Below are positions 9,959 through 19,723 of a stretch of 64,000 bases of DNA, one piece after another. Each line of letters opens with the position of its first letter. Position 1 is the stretch's first letter. The notes beneath the pieces are model-generated. The model saw only the letters and a program-made list of their open reading frames with translations, had not been told where the DNA came from and searched no databases. The position numbers and the translations under genes are program-made. The stretch comes from Vibrio barjaei (GTDB lineage Bacteria; Pseudomonadota; Gammaproteobacteria; Enterobacterales; Vibrionaceae): NCBI RefSeq assembly GCF_001639065.2, contig NZ_LQXO02000026.1, forward strand, positions 83,699 through 147,698, read 5' to 3'.

Positions 9959-12025
9959 TTACATCACTCGCATACCTGGCTGCGCGCCTTCATGCGGTTC
10001 AAGGATCCAAAGATCGCTGCCACCTGGTCCCGCTGCTAGGATCATGCCTTCAGACATGCCAAACTTCATCTTACGAGGTTTTAGGTTTGCAACCATCACG
10101 GTTAGCTTACCCTCAAGCTCTTCTGGCTTATACGCGGACTTAATTCCTGAGAATACTTGACGCGTTTCACCACCAATATCAAGCTGGAATTTCAATAGCT
10201 TGTTCGCTTTTGGTACTTCTTCGCAAGAGATGATACGAGCAATACGCATGTCAACTTTAGCAAAAGCATCAAACTCGATCTCTTCTGCAATTGGGTCTTT
10301 GCTTAGTTCAGTTTCCGTCTTAGCTGCTTCCGCTTTTTCCTTCGCAGCTTGCTCTGCCGCTGCGTCTTCTTTAGACGCTTCGATCATTGCTTCTACTTTC
10401 TTAGGATCAATACGGTTGAACAGAGCCTTGAACTTAGTGATCTCATGAGCAGTGAGTGGCTGCGCAATGCCATCCCATGATAGCTCTTCGTTTAGGAAAG
10501 CTTCGGTGCGAGCAGCAAGAGCAGGCATTACAGGCTTGAGATAAGTCATCAGCACACGGAATAAGTTAATACCAACAGAGCAGATATCTTGTAGCTCTTG
10601 GTCTTTACCTTCTTCTTTCGCGACAACCCATGGCGCTTTTTCATCAACATATTGGTTTGCTTTGTCGGCAAGCGCGGTGATTTCACGAATTGCACGACCA
10701 AATTCGCGAGCTTCATACAACTCGGCAATGCGCTCAGCTGCGGCTACAAAATCGTTGTATAGCTCTGGCTCAGCGAAGTTTTCAGAAAGCTTGCCTTCGA
10801 AACGCTTAGTAATGAAACCTGCATTACGTGAGGCCAAGTTAACAATCTTATTCACCACATCGGCATTTACACGTTGCGTAAAGTCTTCAAGGTTAAGGTC
10901 AAGATCGTCGATACGGCTGTTCAGTTTTGCAGCGTAGTAGTAACGTAGACATTCTGGGTCTAGGTGGTCAAGGTAAGTGCTTGCTTTCACAAATGTACCT
11001 TTAGACTTAGACATTTTCGCGCCGTTAACCGTTACGTAGCCGTGAACGAATACGTTGTTTGGCTTGCGGAAGCCCGAGCCTTCAAGCATTGCAGGCCAGA
11101 ACAAGCTGTGGAAGTAAACAATGTCTTTACCGATGAAGTGGTAAAGCTCAGTGCTACTGTCTTTGTTCCAGTACTCTTCGAAGTCTAAGTCGTCACGCTT
11201 GTCACATAGGTTTTTGAATGAACCCATATAACCGATAGGTGCATCTAGCCACACGTAGAAGAACTTGTCTTTTTCGCCAGGGATTTCGAAACCGAAATAC
11301 GGTGCATCGCGAGAGATGTCCCACTGTTGAAGACCAGATTCAAACCACTCTTGCATCTTGTTTGCAGTTTCAGTCTGTAGTGAGCCAGATCGAGTCCACT
11401 CTTTCAACATGCTTTCAAATTGAGGCAAGTCGAAGAAGAAGTGCTCAGAATCCTTCATGATTGGCGTTGCACCGGATACCGCAGACTTCGGATTAATAAG
11501 TTCTGTCGGGCTATAAGTTTCACCACAATTGTCACAGTTGTCACCGTATTGGTCTTCAGACTTACACTTAGGGCAAGTACCTTTAACAAAACGGTCTGGA
11601 AGGAACATCTCTTTCTCAGGGTCAAACAACTGAGAAATAGTGCGGCTTGAAATAAAGCCGTTCTTTTTCAATTCCAGATAGATGTGAGATGCAAGCTCGC
11701 GGTTCTCTTCTGAGTGCGTGCTGTGGTAGTTATCAAAACTGATATCGAAGCCAGCGAAATCTTTTTGGTGCTCTTCGCTAACTGCTGCGATCATTTCTTC
11801 TGGCGAGATCCCCATCTGCTGAGCTTTCAGCATGATTGGTGTGCCGTGAGCGTCATCAGCACAAATGAAGTTTACTACGTTGCCACGTAGACGTTGGTAG
11901 CGCACCCAGATATCCGCTTGGATATGCTCAAGCATATGTCCTAAGTGAATAGAACCGTTAGCGTACGGTAGCGCGCAAGTGACCAACAGTTTCCTTGAGT
12001 TAAGGTTTCTTGGATCGGTTGCCAT
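9959..12025 (-). CDS. metG: Methionyl-tRNA synthetase
   Basis: 688 residues. The class I signature HLGH (in [14 protein letters not shown]) and KMSKSKGTF are intact. The zinc knuckle [17 protein letters not shown] identifies the MetG1 type. An Ala/Glu/Lys-rich linker leads to a C-terminal Trbp111-like tRNA-binding domain ([20 protein letters not shown] to the end) that dimerises the enzyme. It charges tRNA-Met in the cytoplasm. Divergent from mrp, an arrangement also found in E. coli. Its terminator is at 9914-9943. Confidence 0.97.
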   Translation of the reverse strand: MATDPRNLNSRKLLVTCALPYANGSIHLGHMLEHIQADIWVRYQRLRGNVVNFICADDAHGTPIMLKAQQMGISPEEMIAAVSEEHQKDFAGFDISFDNYHSTHSEENRELASHIYLELKKNGFISSRTISQLFDPEKEMFLPDRFVKGTCPKCKSEDQYGDNCDNCGETYSPTELINPKSAVSGATPIMKDSEHFFFDLPQFESMLKEWTRSGSLQTETANKMQEWFESGLQQWDISRDAPYFGFEIPGEKDKFFYVWLDAPIGYMGSFKNLCDKRDDLDFEEYWNKDSSTELYHFIGKDIVYFHSLFWPAMLEGSGFRKPNNVFVHGYVTVNGAKMSKSKGTFVKASTYLDHLDPECLRYYYAAKLNSRIDDLDLNLEDFTQRVNADVVNKIVNLASRNAGFITKRFEGKLSENFAEPELYNDFVAAAERIAELYEAREFGRAIREITALADKANQYVDEKAPWVVAKEEGKDQELQDICSVGINLFRVLMTYLKPVMPALAARTEAFLNEELSWDGIAQPLTAHEITKFKALFNRIDPKKVEAMIEASKEDAAAEQAAKEKAEAAKTETELSKDPIAEEIEFDAFAKVDMRIARIISCEEVPKANKLLKFQLDIGGETRQVFSGIKSAYKPEELEGKLTVMVANLKPRKMKFGMSEGMILAAGPGGSDLWILEPHEGAQPGMRVM

Positions 12026-12192
12026 ACTTTAGTTTCGCTTTCTTTATTCAGAGTAAAATATTCGCTAATACTACATGATGACTGCCATGACTCCAAGGTA
12101 TCCAGAGTCAATCCCCATAACTTTTTTGGGGTTCTGGTTCTGGCGACGTAATGCTAATCTTAACAGGACTAAAAAATAATAAGGAAAGCAAG

Positions 12193-13269
12193 ATGCGCAC
12201 GTTCGAATCAAAACAAGATTTTTGCCATTGGCTCGGGGAGTTTCGTGGGGAAAACCTAAAACTGGGTTGGAGCGAGTCACCGGATGTAGTGTCTGTTTCG
12301 GCATCTGGTGAGTTTCAGATTATATTGCCTTTCGCTAATCAATCATTGATTTCAGAGCTGACGACTTGGATTGAAACGCAGCAACAATCAAACCAAGTAG
12401 CGGCATTTGAGTTTTCTGTATCAAGCAAAGTGAAAGCACTGGAAACTACGGTGGCGTCAGAAATCAAAGGCGTGAAGAACGTTATCGCGGTAACGTCCGC
12501 AAAAGGAGGGGTCGGGAAATCGACAACAGCGGTGAACCTAGCGCTCGCGATTAGTAAGCTTGGGGCAAAAGTTGGCATTCTTGATGCCGACGTTTATGGT
12601 CCATCTATTCCAATGATGTTTGGGCAAATCAATGCGCACCCCGAAGTTCGTGACGGAAAGTGGATGCAACCTATAGCTGCGCACGGTATCTACACTCAAT
12701 CCATCGGCTACCTTATTAGCTCTGATGATGCTGCGATTTGGCGTGGTCCGATGGCATCCAAAGCGTTAGCTCAGCTGCTTAATGAAACCGAATGGCCAGA
12801 ACTTGATTATCTGGTGATTGATATGCCGCCAGGTACTGGCGATATCCAACTAACCCTGTCTCAGCAAATCCCGGTGACTGGCGCATTGATTGTCACCACT
12901 CCACAAGACTTGGCGCTAGCGGATGCTATCAAAGGTGCCGCCATGTTTGAAAAAGTGTCTGTTCCTGTGGTGGGTATCGTCGAAAATATGAGTTATCACA
13001 TTTGTAGCCAATGTGGTTCGAAAGAACATATTTTTGGCGCAGGTGGTGCTGAATGGATGGCTTCGAAATTTGGCCTTAACCTGCTAGGTCAAGTTCCGCT
13101 TCATATTGATATTCGAGAATCCATTGATAATGGTGCGCCAACTGTGGTGTCAAACCCAGAAGGAGAGCATGGTCAGATATACACACAATTGGCTGAAAGA
13201 GTGTGTGCAGACCTGTATTGGAATGGTAAAGCTAAACCGGAATCCATCTTGTTCAAAATGGTGGAATAA
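12193..13269 (+). CDS. mrp: Iron-sulfur cluster carrier Mrp/ApbC
   Basis: 358 residues from ATG 12193, which has an AAGGAAAG ribosome binding site; an in-frame ATG 42 bases earlier lacks one. A short N-terminal domain (about 1-90) precedes the P-loop ATPase with the deviant Walker A AKGGVGKST (about residue 105) and the MIP-like CxxC (ICSQCGSKEH) that holds a bridging Fe-S cluster. YLVIDMPPGTGD is the Walker B region. It transfers Fe-S clusters to apo-proteins. Terminator at 13273-13305. Confidence 0.93.
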   Translation: MRTFESKQDFCHWLGEFRGENLKLGWSESPDVVSVSASGEFQIILPFANQSLISELTTWIETQQQSNQVAAFEFSVSSKVKALETTVASEIKGVKNVIAVTSAKGGVGKSTTAVNLALAISKLGAKVGILDADVYGPSIPMMFGQINAHPEVRDGKWMQPIAAHGIYTQSIGYLISSDDAAIWRGPMASKALAQLLNETEWPELDYLVIDMPPGTGDIQLTLSQQIPVTGALIVTTPQDLALADAIKGAAMFEKVSVPVVGIVENMSYHICSQCGSKEHIFGAGGAEWMASKFGLNLLGQVPLHIDIRESIDNGAPTVVSNPEGEHGQIYTQLAERVCADLYWNGKAKPESILFKMVE

Positions 13270-13272
13270 CGG

Positions 13273-13305
13273 AGAAACCGAGCTAGTTGTGAGCTCGGTT
13301 TCTTA
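13273..13305 (+). terminator. Terminator after mrp
   Basis: GAAACCGAGCT / AGCTCGGTTTC stem followed by TTATTG; moderate T tract. Confidence 0.75.
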
Positions 13306-13472
13306 TTGTCTTCTACTTTGTAAAATGAAGTAATCGATTGCAATTTCCTATTTCTTGAGCGAGGGCAAAATTGGGCATCAAATAAGTGAGATCTCGACTA
13401 GTATCTAAGGGTTGATGTCCATATAATTACCCGGTTTTGTCCTCACCACCATATATGTACTAGGTGCAAAGA

Positions 13473-14114
13473 ATGTCTGATAATAATCAATGTGTCATCG
13501 TAGGTATCGCTGGCGCTTCTGCTTCCGGAAAAAGCCTCATTGCGAGCACAATCTATAACGAACTTCGCGAGAAGGTAGGCGACCATCAAATCGGAGTGAT
13601 CACGGAAGATTGTTACTACAATGACCAAGGTCATTTGAGTATGGAAGAGCGTGTAAAAACGAACTACGACCACCCAAGTGCACTGGATCATGACTTGCTT
13701 TGCGACCATCTTGAAAAGCTGATTAAAGGCGAAGCAGTAGAAGTGCCAGAATACAGCTATTCTGAACACACTCGTACTGCAAACACTACGTCGCTGACAC
13801 CAAAGAAAGTGATCATCCTTGAAGGTATTCTTCTTCTTACTGATCCTCGTCTTCGCAAGCTGATGCATGCGACGGTATTTATGGATACTCCTCTTGATAT
13901 CTGTCTACTACGTCGTGTTAAACGTGATGTTGAAGAGCGCGGTCGTACCATGGAGTCAGTCCTTCAGCAGTACCAGAAAACGGTTCGTCCTATGTTTATG
14001 CAGTTTATTGAACCGTCAAAACAGTACGCTGATATTATTGTTCCACGTGGCGGTAAAAACCGTATTGCAATCGATGTGCTTAAAGCACACATTGCAAAGC
14101 TGTTAAAAGCGTAA
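13473..14114 (+). CDS. udk: Uridine kinase
   Basis: 213 residues from ATG 13473, preceded by AGGTG at good spacing; a GTG nine bases earlier is less likely. P-loop GASASGKS at about 14-21, then EDCYYN and the [15 protein letters not shown] nucleoside-binding stretch, and the lid [13 protein letters not shown]. It phosphorylates uridine and cytidine in pyrimidine salvage. A clean terminator at 14220-14245 ends the transcript. Confidence 0.95.
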   Translation: MSDNNQCVIVGIAGASASGKSLIASTIYNELREKVGDHQIGVITEDCYYNDQGHLSMEERVKTNYDHPSALDHDLLCDHLEKLIKGEAVEVPEYSYSEHTRTANTTSLTPKKVIILEGILLLTDPRLRKLMHATVFMDTPLDICLLRRVKRDVEERGRTMESVLQQYQKTVRPMFMQFIEPSKQYADIIVPRGGKNRIAIDVLKAHIAKLLKA

Positions 14115-14219
14115 TCCTTACAATATTCGGATTGAATTCTTACGTTATAAGTAACCAAACTGTTCTATACTGAACGGGTGCACGTATAACGTTTAAATTG
14201 CTTTATTTTTTAATAGATT

Positions 14220-14245
14220 AGTGGCACTTTATGTGCCACTTTTTG
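14220..14245 (+). terminator. Terminator after udk
   Basis: AGTGGCAC TTTAT GTGCCACT TTTTG. An in-frame GTG within this hairpin would lengthen the AsmA-family protein, but the terminator makes that start implausible. Confidence 0.85.
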
Positions 14246-14271
14246 TTTTCCGCTTTGCAAGGAAGATGCGA

Positions 14272-16380
14272 ATGAAAAAACTACTCCTTATCTTGGCGAT
14301 CCCGATTGTGCTTATCGTCGTCGCTATCGCCGCTCTGGTGATGTTTGTAAACCCTAATCAGTTCAAACCCATGATAACTGAGCAGGTTCAGGCACAAACT
14401 GGTCTAGAACTTGAAATAAGCGGTGACATCAGTTGGCAGTTCTTCCCATCACTTGGATTTGAACTTGGCCAAACAAATCTTAAGAATCCTCAGGGCTTTA
14501 AGAACCCCAATCTATTCAGTGTCAGCCAAGTTGGCGTGAGTGTTGGGGTGATGCCTCTGCTCGATAAAACTCTAGAAATTGGTTCTGTGACGCTGGATGG
14601 TGCGCAAGTTCACTTAGAAACATTAAAAGACGGAACGTCTAACTTGGACGCGTTGACTGCGGCTAGCAAAGAGGCTGAATCTGCAACACCAGCAGATAAG
14701 GCAACGACTGAGCCAGAAACTACGTCGTCTACATCTGCCGCACAAGGTTGGAGCATTTCACTTTCTGGTGTAACGGTTTCGAATGCGTTACTTGAGATTT
14801 CTAACGAAGAAACTGGGGCATTTACCAAGCTTTATGATGTCGGTTTAAATATCTCTCAGTTCGCGGCGGACCAATGGACCACTGCTGACTTTGATTTAAA
14901 AGGTCAAAACAACGACCAAAGATTCACTGCTAAAGGTACTGCGGACTTTAAATTGAGCAAGGACTTTGCTGAGTACGCACTGAAAAATATCAAGTTCGAT
15001 GCTACATACCAAGATACGGTCAATAATGTTGAGCAAGCTCAGCTTACGCTAGCGACATTTGAATTTGATAAACCAAACAGTATTGAGTTTGCAGTTAAAG
15101 GTAAAACGCCAGATCTTAGTTTCGATGCCAAAGGTGGTACGTCATTTGAAATTGATAAAGCGATGAGCATGCTTAAGTTAAGCGCGTTGACACTTGACTC
15201 TACCTTAGAGGGTAAGCCTTTACCTCAGTCCCCAATGAAAGTTGGTATGTCATCAGATCTTAGCTTTGATCTTAAGAAGAACTTCTTGAACTTTGTGCTT
15301 CAAAAACTAGCACTCAATAAAATGGAGCTAGATGGGAAGGCGACGGTTCAATTGGCTGATATTCCGAAAGTCCGCTTCTCACTGCATAGTCCTAATATTG
15401 ACCTTGATGAGTTCTTAGGACTAAACCAAACTCAGACCGACAATAAAACAGCCAATACTGGTGGTCAGCCAACCGCTTCTTCAGGTAAATCTGCACCTGT
15501 GAAAGAGGTAGAACCTGACTTAAGTGCACTTAAAGGCTTGGATGTAAAAGGCAGCGTAACGATTGATAAATTTAAAGCGGCTAATGCGCACATGCAGAAA
15601 GTAAAAGCCGACTTTTATGTTAATCGTGGCGTAGCAGAACTAACGTCATTTAGTTCTCAACTGTATAGCGGATCAATTACAGCAAAAGCAAAACTGGATG
15701 CGCGTAAATCACCAGCGTCTTATAGTGCCGTGAAGCGCATTAAAGGCGTAAAAGTACAACCGCTTCTAAAAGATGTTGCTAACAACGACATGCTCGAAGG
15801 TACCGGTAATATCGATGTGAATGTTACAGGTAGGAGCTTAACCCCAACGGGTATTAAGAAAAATCTAGCGGGTACGGTGAAGATCAATTTTGCTGATGGT
15901 GCCGTGAATGGTATCAACGTTGCGCAGATTATCAGAGAAAATTACGCTCGCTTTAAAGGTCAGTCTGTTGAAGCTGAGAAAGGGCCTAAGAAAACTGACT
16001 TTAGCGCGATGAAAGCCACACTCAAACTAGCCAAAGGTGTCGTTTCTACCAAAGATATGTCAGCAGAATCGCCGCTACTGCGTATTCAAGGTGAAGGCTC
16101 TGCGAATTACATTAATGAGACGGTCGACTTTTTGGTGCGCACTTCTATCGTGGGGACACTAGAAGGGCAAGGTGGTCAAAGCATTACGGAGCTGCGTGAT
16201 GTTACGATTCCAATCAAGGTGACCGGCGCTTGGACTGATCCAAAGTTCGCTCTTGTGTTTGACGATGTGTTGAAACAGAAAGCTCAAAAAGAAGTGGAAC
16301 GCGCAACTGAACGTCTTGGTATTAAAGATGAAAAAACTAAGAAGGCCGTCGATGGACTACTTAAAGGGCTGTTTAACTAA
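14272..16380 (+). CDS. AsmA family envelope protein
   Basis: 702 residues from ATG 14272 (AAGGAA seven bases upstream). An N-terminal membrane anchor (KKLLLILAIPIVLIVVAIAAL) is followed by VNPNQFKPMITEQVQAQTGLEL, the AsmA N-terminal motif, and a very long beta-rich periplasmic region. The C-terminus (GVVSTKDMSAESPLLRIQGEG, then VPIKVTGAWTDPKF-like sequence) is the AsmA_2 domain. AsmA-like proteins are bridge-type proteins linked to phospholipid traffic to the outer membrane and outer-membrane homeostasis. A Ser/Thr/Ala-rich linker at about 134-163 looks disordered. Single-gene unit. Confidence 0.88.
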   Translation: MKKLLLILAIPIVLIVVAIAALVMFVNPNQFKPMITEQVQAQTGLELEISGDISWQFFPSLGFELGQTNLKNPQGFKNPNLFSVSQVGVSVGVMPLLDKTLEIGSVTLDGAQVHLETLKDGTSNLDALTAASKEAESATPADKATTEPETTSSTSAAQGWSISLSGVTVSNALLEISNEETGAFTKLYDVGLNISQFAADQWTTADFDLKGQNNDQRFTAKGTADFKLSKDFAEYALKNIKFDATYQDTVNNVEQAQLTLATFEFDKPNSIEFAVKGKTPDLSFDAKGGTSFEIDKAMSMLKLSALTLDSTLEGKPLPQSPMKVGMSSDLSFDLKKNFLNFVLQKLALNKMELDGKATVQLADIPKVRFSLHSPNIDLDEFLGLNQTQTDNKTANTGGQPTASSGKSAPVKEVEPDLSALKGLDVKGSVTIDKFKAANAHMQKVKADFYVNRGVAELTSFSSQLYSGSITAKAKLDARKSPASYSAVKRIKGVKVQPLLKDVANNDMLEGTGNIDVNVTGRSLTPTGIKKNLAGTVKINFADGAVNGINVAQIIRENYARFKGQSVEAEKGPKKTDFSAMKATLKLAKGVVSTKDMSAESPLLRIQGEGSANYINETVDFLVRTSIVGTLEGQGGQSITELRDVTIPIKVTGAWTDPKFALVFDDVLKQKAQKEVERATERLGIKDEKTKKAVDGLLKGLFN

Positions 16381-16403
16381 GCTAGCCAACTACAAGTAAA
16401 GTC

Positions 16404-16434
16404 AATGCCAGCGTGTATCACGCTGGCATTTTTC
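16404..16434 (+). terminator. Terminator after AsmA-family gene
   Basis: AATGCCAGCGTG TAT CACGCTGGCATT followed by TTTCG. Confidence 0.85.
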
Positions 16435-16466
16435 GTATTGGCGAACAAATTACGTTAGAGGTGTCG

Positions 16467-16760
16467 CTACCAATGGTAGTCAAGATCTTGTTCTTCTTCG
16501 GTCTCTTCTACTGCTAGAAGTTGCCATGATTCTATGAATCTTGCGGCTTCGGCCATTGTGATATTTTTGTGCAGATCGTGAGTAGCGTGTGGAGGCGATC
16601 CGTCGTATCGCAGAGCAATCGAATAGCTACTCTTCTGTTGGCTATTTTCGATATTTTGCCAGTCTAGCTTCAGCTGCTTGATGGGTTGAGTTGAACTTTG
16701 GCCAAGTATAAATCGGTGCTCATTACTACCTATCCATAGGATCAAACGACCACTTTCCAT
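16467..16760 (-). CDS. Small conserved-looking protein of unknown function
   Basis: 97 residues from ATG 16760, chosen because AAGGAGAG lies five to six bases upstream; the frame extends 66 bases further but without a binding site. No signal peptide or membrane segment. It has an acidic C-terminus (EETEEEQDLDYHW). The first part reads as beta strands (GRLILWIGSNEHRFILG). Not recognised; single gene converging on the AsmA-family gene. Confidence 0.7.
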   Translation of the reverse strand: MESGRLILWIGSNEHRFILGQSSTQPIKQLKLDWQNIENSQQKSSYSIALRYDGSPPHATHDLHKNITMAEAARFIESWQLLAVEETEEEQDLDYHW

Positions 16761-16914
16761 GAAACTCTCCTTGTTACTGCAATGTTGCACTGGTGTTAAT
16801 TTAAACGATTGTAACGACAGTTTCACGCCAAGTTGGTTGTCTGATTGTACCTAAATGGGGTTACAGAGTATCGTTGCAGGGAGAGAGGAGCAAGTAAGTG
16901 AGAATTAAGGCGAA

Positions 16915-16961
16915 GGTAGCAGATTCAAGGTGCTAACAAGCTGACACCTTAAACTGCTACC
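16915..16961. other. Long imperfect hairpin between small unknown gene and nupC
   Basis: GGTAGCAG...CTGCTACC (16915-16922 / 16954-16961) encloses an inner AAGGTG/CACCTT stem. There is no T run on the minus strand, so it does not look like a simple terminator of the nucleoside transporter gene; it may be a transcript-end stabiliser. Confidence 0.45.
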
Positions 16962-16983
16962 CTAAAGCTAGGTTTATCTTGCG

Positions 16984-18198
16984 TTAAAGCGCAATGAAAA
17001 TGCCCGCTAAACAAGCACTCATAAGGTTGGCTAACGTACCGGCTAGCACGGCTTTAAGGCCCAAACTTGCCACGTCAGAGCGGCGCTCCGGCGACATTAC
17101 ACCGATAGACCCTAGTTGAATGGCAATAGAGCCAATGTTGGCGAAGCCGCAAAGAGCGAAAATCACGATAACTTGGCTGTGTTCCGATAAGCTAGCTTGG
17201 TGCTGAATGAAGTCGATGAAAGCAACAAATTCGTTCATGACTACCTTTTGGCCGATAAATGACCCTGCCATCAGCATCTCACTTTGATCGACACCAATAA
17301 GCCAAGCTACTGGAGCGAAGAGGTAACCGAATAGCAGTTGTAATGTGATTCCTTGCGCACCAAACAGCTCCGCTATGGATTCAATAGCGGCGTTGGCCAT
17401 CGCAATCACACTGACAAAAGCGATAAGCATCGTACCCACTGCGACCGCAACTTTTACTCCGTTCATTGCCCCCGCTGCTAAGGCATCAATCACATTACTT
17501 TGATCGCCAGTATCTAAGTCGACAGAGTCATGAGCTACCGGAGTTTGTTGCTCAGGTACGATAAGCTTTGCCATCATTAGAGATCCTGGCGCGGCCATAA
17601 AGCTTGCTGCGATTAAGTACTTTAGCTCTACGCCTAACCCGGCGTAGCCACCAAGAACACTACCAGCCACAGACGCCATTCCGCCCGCCATGACTGCGAA
17701 CAGTTCCGAGCGTGTCATAGTTGCAAGGAAAGGACGAATAAGCAGTGGGGACTCACCTTGTGATAGGAATATGTTGCCGGTTGCCACCAACGATTCCGCT
17801 TTGCTTGTGCCCAAGAACTTCTGAATTAAACCACCGAGTACGCGGATAACCGCCTGCATGATGCCAAGGTAGTAAAGTGCCGAAATAAGAGCGCTAATAA
17901 CGATGATGATAGGAAGAACACGGATGGCAAAAATAAAGCCTTCAGAAGCTAAATCACCAAATAGAAATTGAATACCTACGTCGGAGAAGCTAAGTACTTT
18001 GGCAACGCCAGAACTCATCGCGCCAAGAACATGTTGACCAAAAGGAATGTAAAGAACAAAAGCAGCAAACAATGTTTGAAGGAGGAGTGCGCGTAATACG
18101 GTATTCCAGTTAATTGCTTTACGGTTTTCCGAGAAAATAAAACCGATGGCTAACAACGAGATAATGCCTACAAAACCAAACAGGATAGTCATTACCAT
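16984..18198 (-). CDS. nupC: Concentrative nucleoside transporter (NupC/CNT family)
   Basis: 404 residues with about ten hydrophobic segments; the family symports nucleosides with Na+ (Vibrio) or H+. The family motifs GQSEMLMAG-like (GVDQSEMLMAGSFIGQK) and QGESPLLIRPF are present, as is the C-terminal FALCGFANIGSIAIQLGSIG. Length matches the Vibrio cholerae CNT whose structure is known (about 418). Ribosome binding site GAGGTGA precedes ATG 18198. A 262-base leader without genes lies upstream and contains a candidate structured element at 18324-18391. Confidence 0.9.
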   Translation of the reverse strand: MVMTILFGFVGIISLLAIGFIFSENRKAINWNTVLRALLLQTLFAAFVLYIPFGQHVLGAMSSGVAKVLSFSDVGIQFLFGDLASEGFIFAIRVLPIIIVISALISALYYLGIMQAVIRVLGGLIQKFLGTSKAESLVATGNIFLSQGESPLLIRPFLATMTRSELFAVMAGGMASVAGSVLGGYAGLGVELKYLIAASFMAAPGSLMMAKLIVPEQQTPVAHDSVDLDTGDQSNVIDALAAGAMNGVKVAVAVGTMLIAFVSVIAMANAAIESIAELFGAQGITLQLLFGYLFAPVAWLIGVDQSEMLMAGSFIGQKVVMNEFVAFIDFIQHQASLSEHSQVIVIFALCGFANIGSIAIQLGSIGVMSPERRSDVASLGLKAVLAGTLANLMSACLAGIFIAL

Positions 18199-18458
18199 TG
18201 GGTCACCTCACCGTAGCTTAGACAGTTAAGCATGGAATACGATGACCAAGAGGAAACAGCGGAAAGCTGAGGAAACCACTGATTGTGGTAACTGAAGATA
18301 AATTTGCCCATTTTTATACCCTTTACAAGCGTGGAGATTGCAGCTGGTCCAAATCCTTGGGTCGTTCACAGTTCCTTGGTGACGGCTTGTATTGGTGTAT
18401 AGCTAGAAGATTACGCAACATTGCGAAGTGCCCTAGCAAACGGGGGGGCAGTATACAG
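18199..18458 (-). promoter_or_regulatory. nupC upstream region with candidate structured leader
   Basis: About 260 bases without genes between the btuR terminator and nupC. A 7-bp pair (TACAAGC 18324-18330 with GCTTGTA 18385-18391) encloses two small hairpins read on the minus strand (a CGTCAC/GTG..CG stem and CCAA/TTGG), which gives a multi-branch shape. It does not match the purine, TPP, glycine, c-di-GMP or cobalamin consensus that I know. Function inferred only from position. Confidence 0.4.
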
Positions 18459-18490
18459 TAAAAAATGAGACTTACATCTCATTTTTTTTA
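18459..18490 (-). terminator. Terminator after btuR
   Basis: AAAAATGAGA CTTACA TCTCATTTTT with A and T tracts on both sides; weak GC but clear symmetry. Confidence 0.7.
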
Positions 18491-18516
18491 CTCTTTTGGT
18501 TCGATTGGTTAGAACA

Positions 18517-19125
18517 TCACCAATCGACACCTTTTAGCGCTTTTACGCCTGATTCGAAGGCGTGTTTGACATTTTTAACCTCTGAAACGGTATCTGCAAT
18601 GTCAATGAGAGTTCGGTGGGCACCGCGACCGGTGATAATGACAGACTGCATTTTTGGTCGGTTGGTTAACGCTTCTACTACTTCTTCTAAATCGATATAG
18701 CCATAGCTCACCATGTAGGTCAGTTCGTCAAATAGAACCACATCAAGTGATTCGTCTTTAAGCATGTGTTTACATTCTTGCCAAACTAACTGAGCTGCTT
18801 CCGTGTCAGCGGTTTTGTTTTGGGTCTCCCAAGTAAAGCCTGTTGCCATCACTTGAAACTCAACACCTAACTTCTCGAGTAGGTTACGTTCGCCGTTATC
18901 CCATGTTCCTTTGATGAACTGAGCAACCGCGCACTGCTTTCCATGACCAACGGCTCGGGCAATGGTACCAAAGCCAGATGTTGACTTGCCCTTACCGTTT
19001 CCGGTGATGACCAGCAACAAACCTTTTTCTTCTTGAGCGTTGGCGATCTTTTTATCAACGTTTTCTTTTACTTTCTGTTGTCGTGCTTTATGACGATCTT
19101 GTTTTTGCTCTTCGGAGAGTGACAT
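18517..19125 (-). CDS. btuR: Cob(I)alamin adenosyltransferase (CobO/BtuR type)
   Basis: 202 residues. P-loop variant GNGKGKSTSGFG at about 42-53, then VAQFIKGTWDNGER, DVVLFDELTYMVSYGY and VIITGRGAHRTLIDIAD, all typical of BtuR/CobA. It adenosylates corrinoids to make coenzyme B12 in salvage or synthesis. A Lys/Arg-rich N-terminus (about 1-35) precedes the core, as in E. coli BtuR. No other cobalamin gene is nearby. Confidence 0.92.
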   Translation of the reverse strand: MSLSEEQKQDRHKARQQKVKENVDKKIANAQEEKGLLLVITGNGKGKSTSGFGTIARAVGHGKQCAVAQFIKGTWDNGERNLLEKLGVEFQVMATGFTWETQNKTADTEAAQLVWQECKHMLKDESLDVVLFDELTYMVSYGYIDLEEVVEALTNRPKMQSVIITGRGAHRTLIDIADTVSEVKNVKHAFESGVKALKGVDW

Positions 19126-19221
19126 GGTGATTCCTTATGTTTAGCTGCTAGTCCTCTGTGTTCGGTATATGATAATGAAATAGAAACAGAAAAAAACAAG
19201 ACAAAGTTTAGGGGTAATAGG

Positions 19222-19671
19222 ATGAAAAAGATATTGGTGGTCTGCATGGGCAATATTTGTCGCTCACCAACGGGCGAAGCGGTATTGCGTTCTAGAGCTG
19301 CGAGTCAAGGGATTGATGTCCTCATCGATTCAGCAGGGACGATTGGCTACCATCACGGTGACGCCCCTGATAAGCGAGCGCAAGCCGCTGGCGAAGCTCG
19401 TGGTTACTCGTTTTCTGGAATAAAAGCGCGACAAGTGACAGATGAAGACTTTGAGATCTTTGACATGATTCTAGCCGCAGATAAGGATAACTTGTCCGAC
19501 CTAAAACAACGTTGTCCTCAGCATCTTAAGTACAAACTTTCGTTGTTTCTTAGCCATGGTCGTTCATCCTACAGTGAGATCCCCGACCCTTACTATGGAG
19601 GGGAGCAGGGATTTGAGTTGGTGTTAGATCTCATCGAAGAAGCGGCTGATGCCGTTTTAGTCAAAATCTAA
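19222..19671 (+). CDS. Low-molecular-weight protein tyrosine phosphatase
   Basis: 149 residues. The catalytic loop CMGNICRS gives Cys8 as nucleophile and Arg14 as phosphate binder (C-X5-R-S), right at the N-terminus as in this family. The general acid is in EIPDPYYGG. Family members in polysaccharide operons act on tyrosine kinases, but no capsule genes lie here, so a stand-alone housekeeping role is more likely. Divergent from btuR. Confidence 0.88.
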   Translation: MKKILVVCMGNICRSPTGEAVLRSRAASQGIDVLIDSAGTIGYHHGDAPDKRAQAAGEARGYSFSGIKARQVTDEDFEIFDMILAADKDNLSDLKQRCPQHLKYKLSLFLSHGRSSYSEIPDPYYGGEQGFELVLDLIEEAADAVLVKI

Positions 19672-19675
19672 TGAC

Positions 19676-19703
19676 AAAAAAACGCAGCTTAGCTGCGTTT
19701 TTA
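19676..19703. terminator. Bidirectional terminator between phosphatase gene and ansA
   Basis: AAAAACGCAGCT TAGCTGCGTTTTT; perfect stem between convergent genes. Confidence 0.88.
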
Positions 19704-19723
19704 ATATGACCAATAGTTGGGAT

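Noticed and set aside
11239..11650. Long plus-strand frames across metG
   Set aside because: Shadows of the metG coding frame, which has all class I synthetase motifs.
14221..14271. GTG start giving a 17-residue longer AsmA-family protein
   Set aside because: The GTG lies inside the udk terminator hairpin; ATG 14272 has a proper ribosome binding site and opens the membrane anchor.
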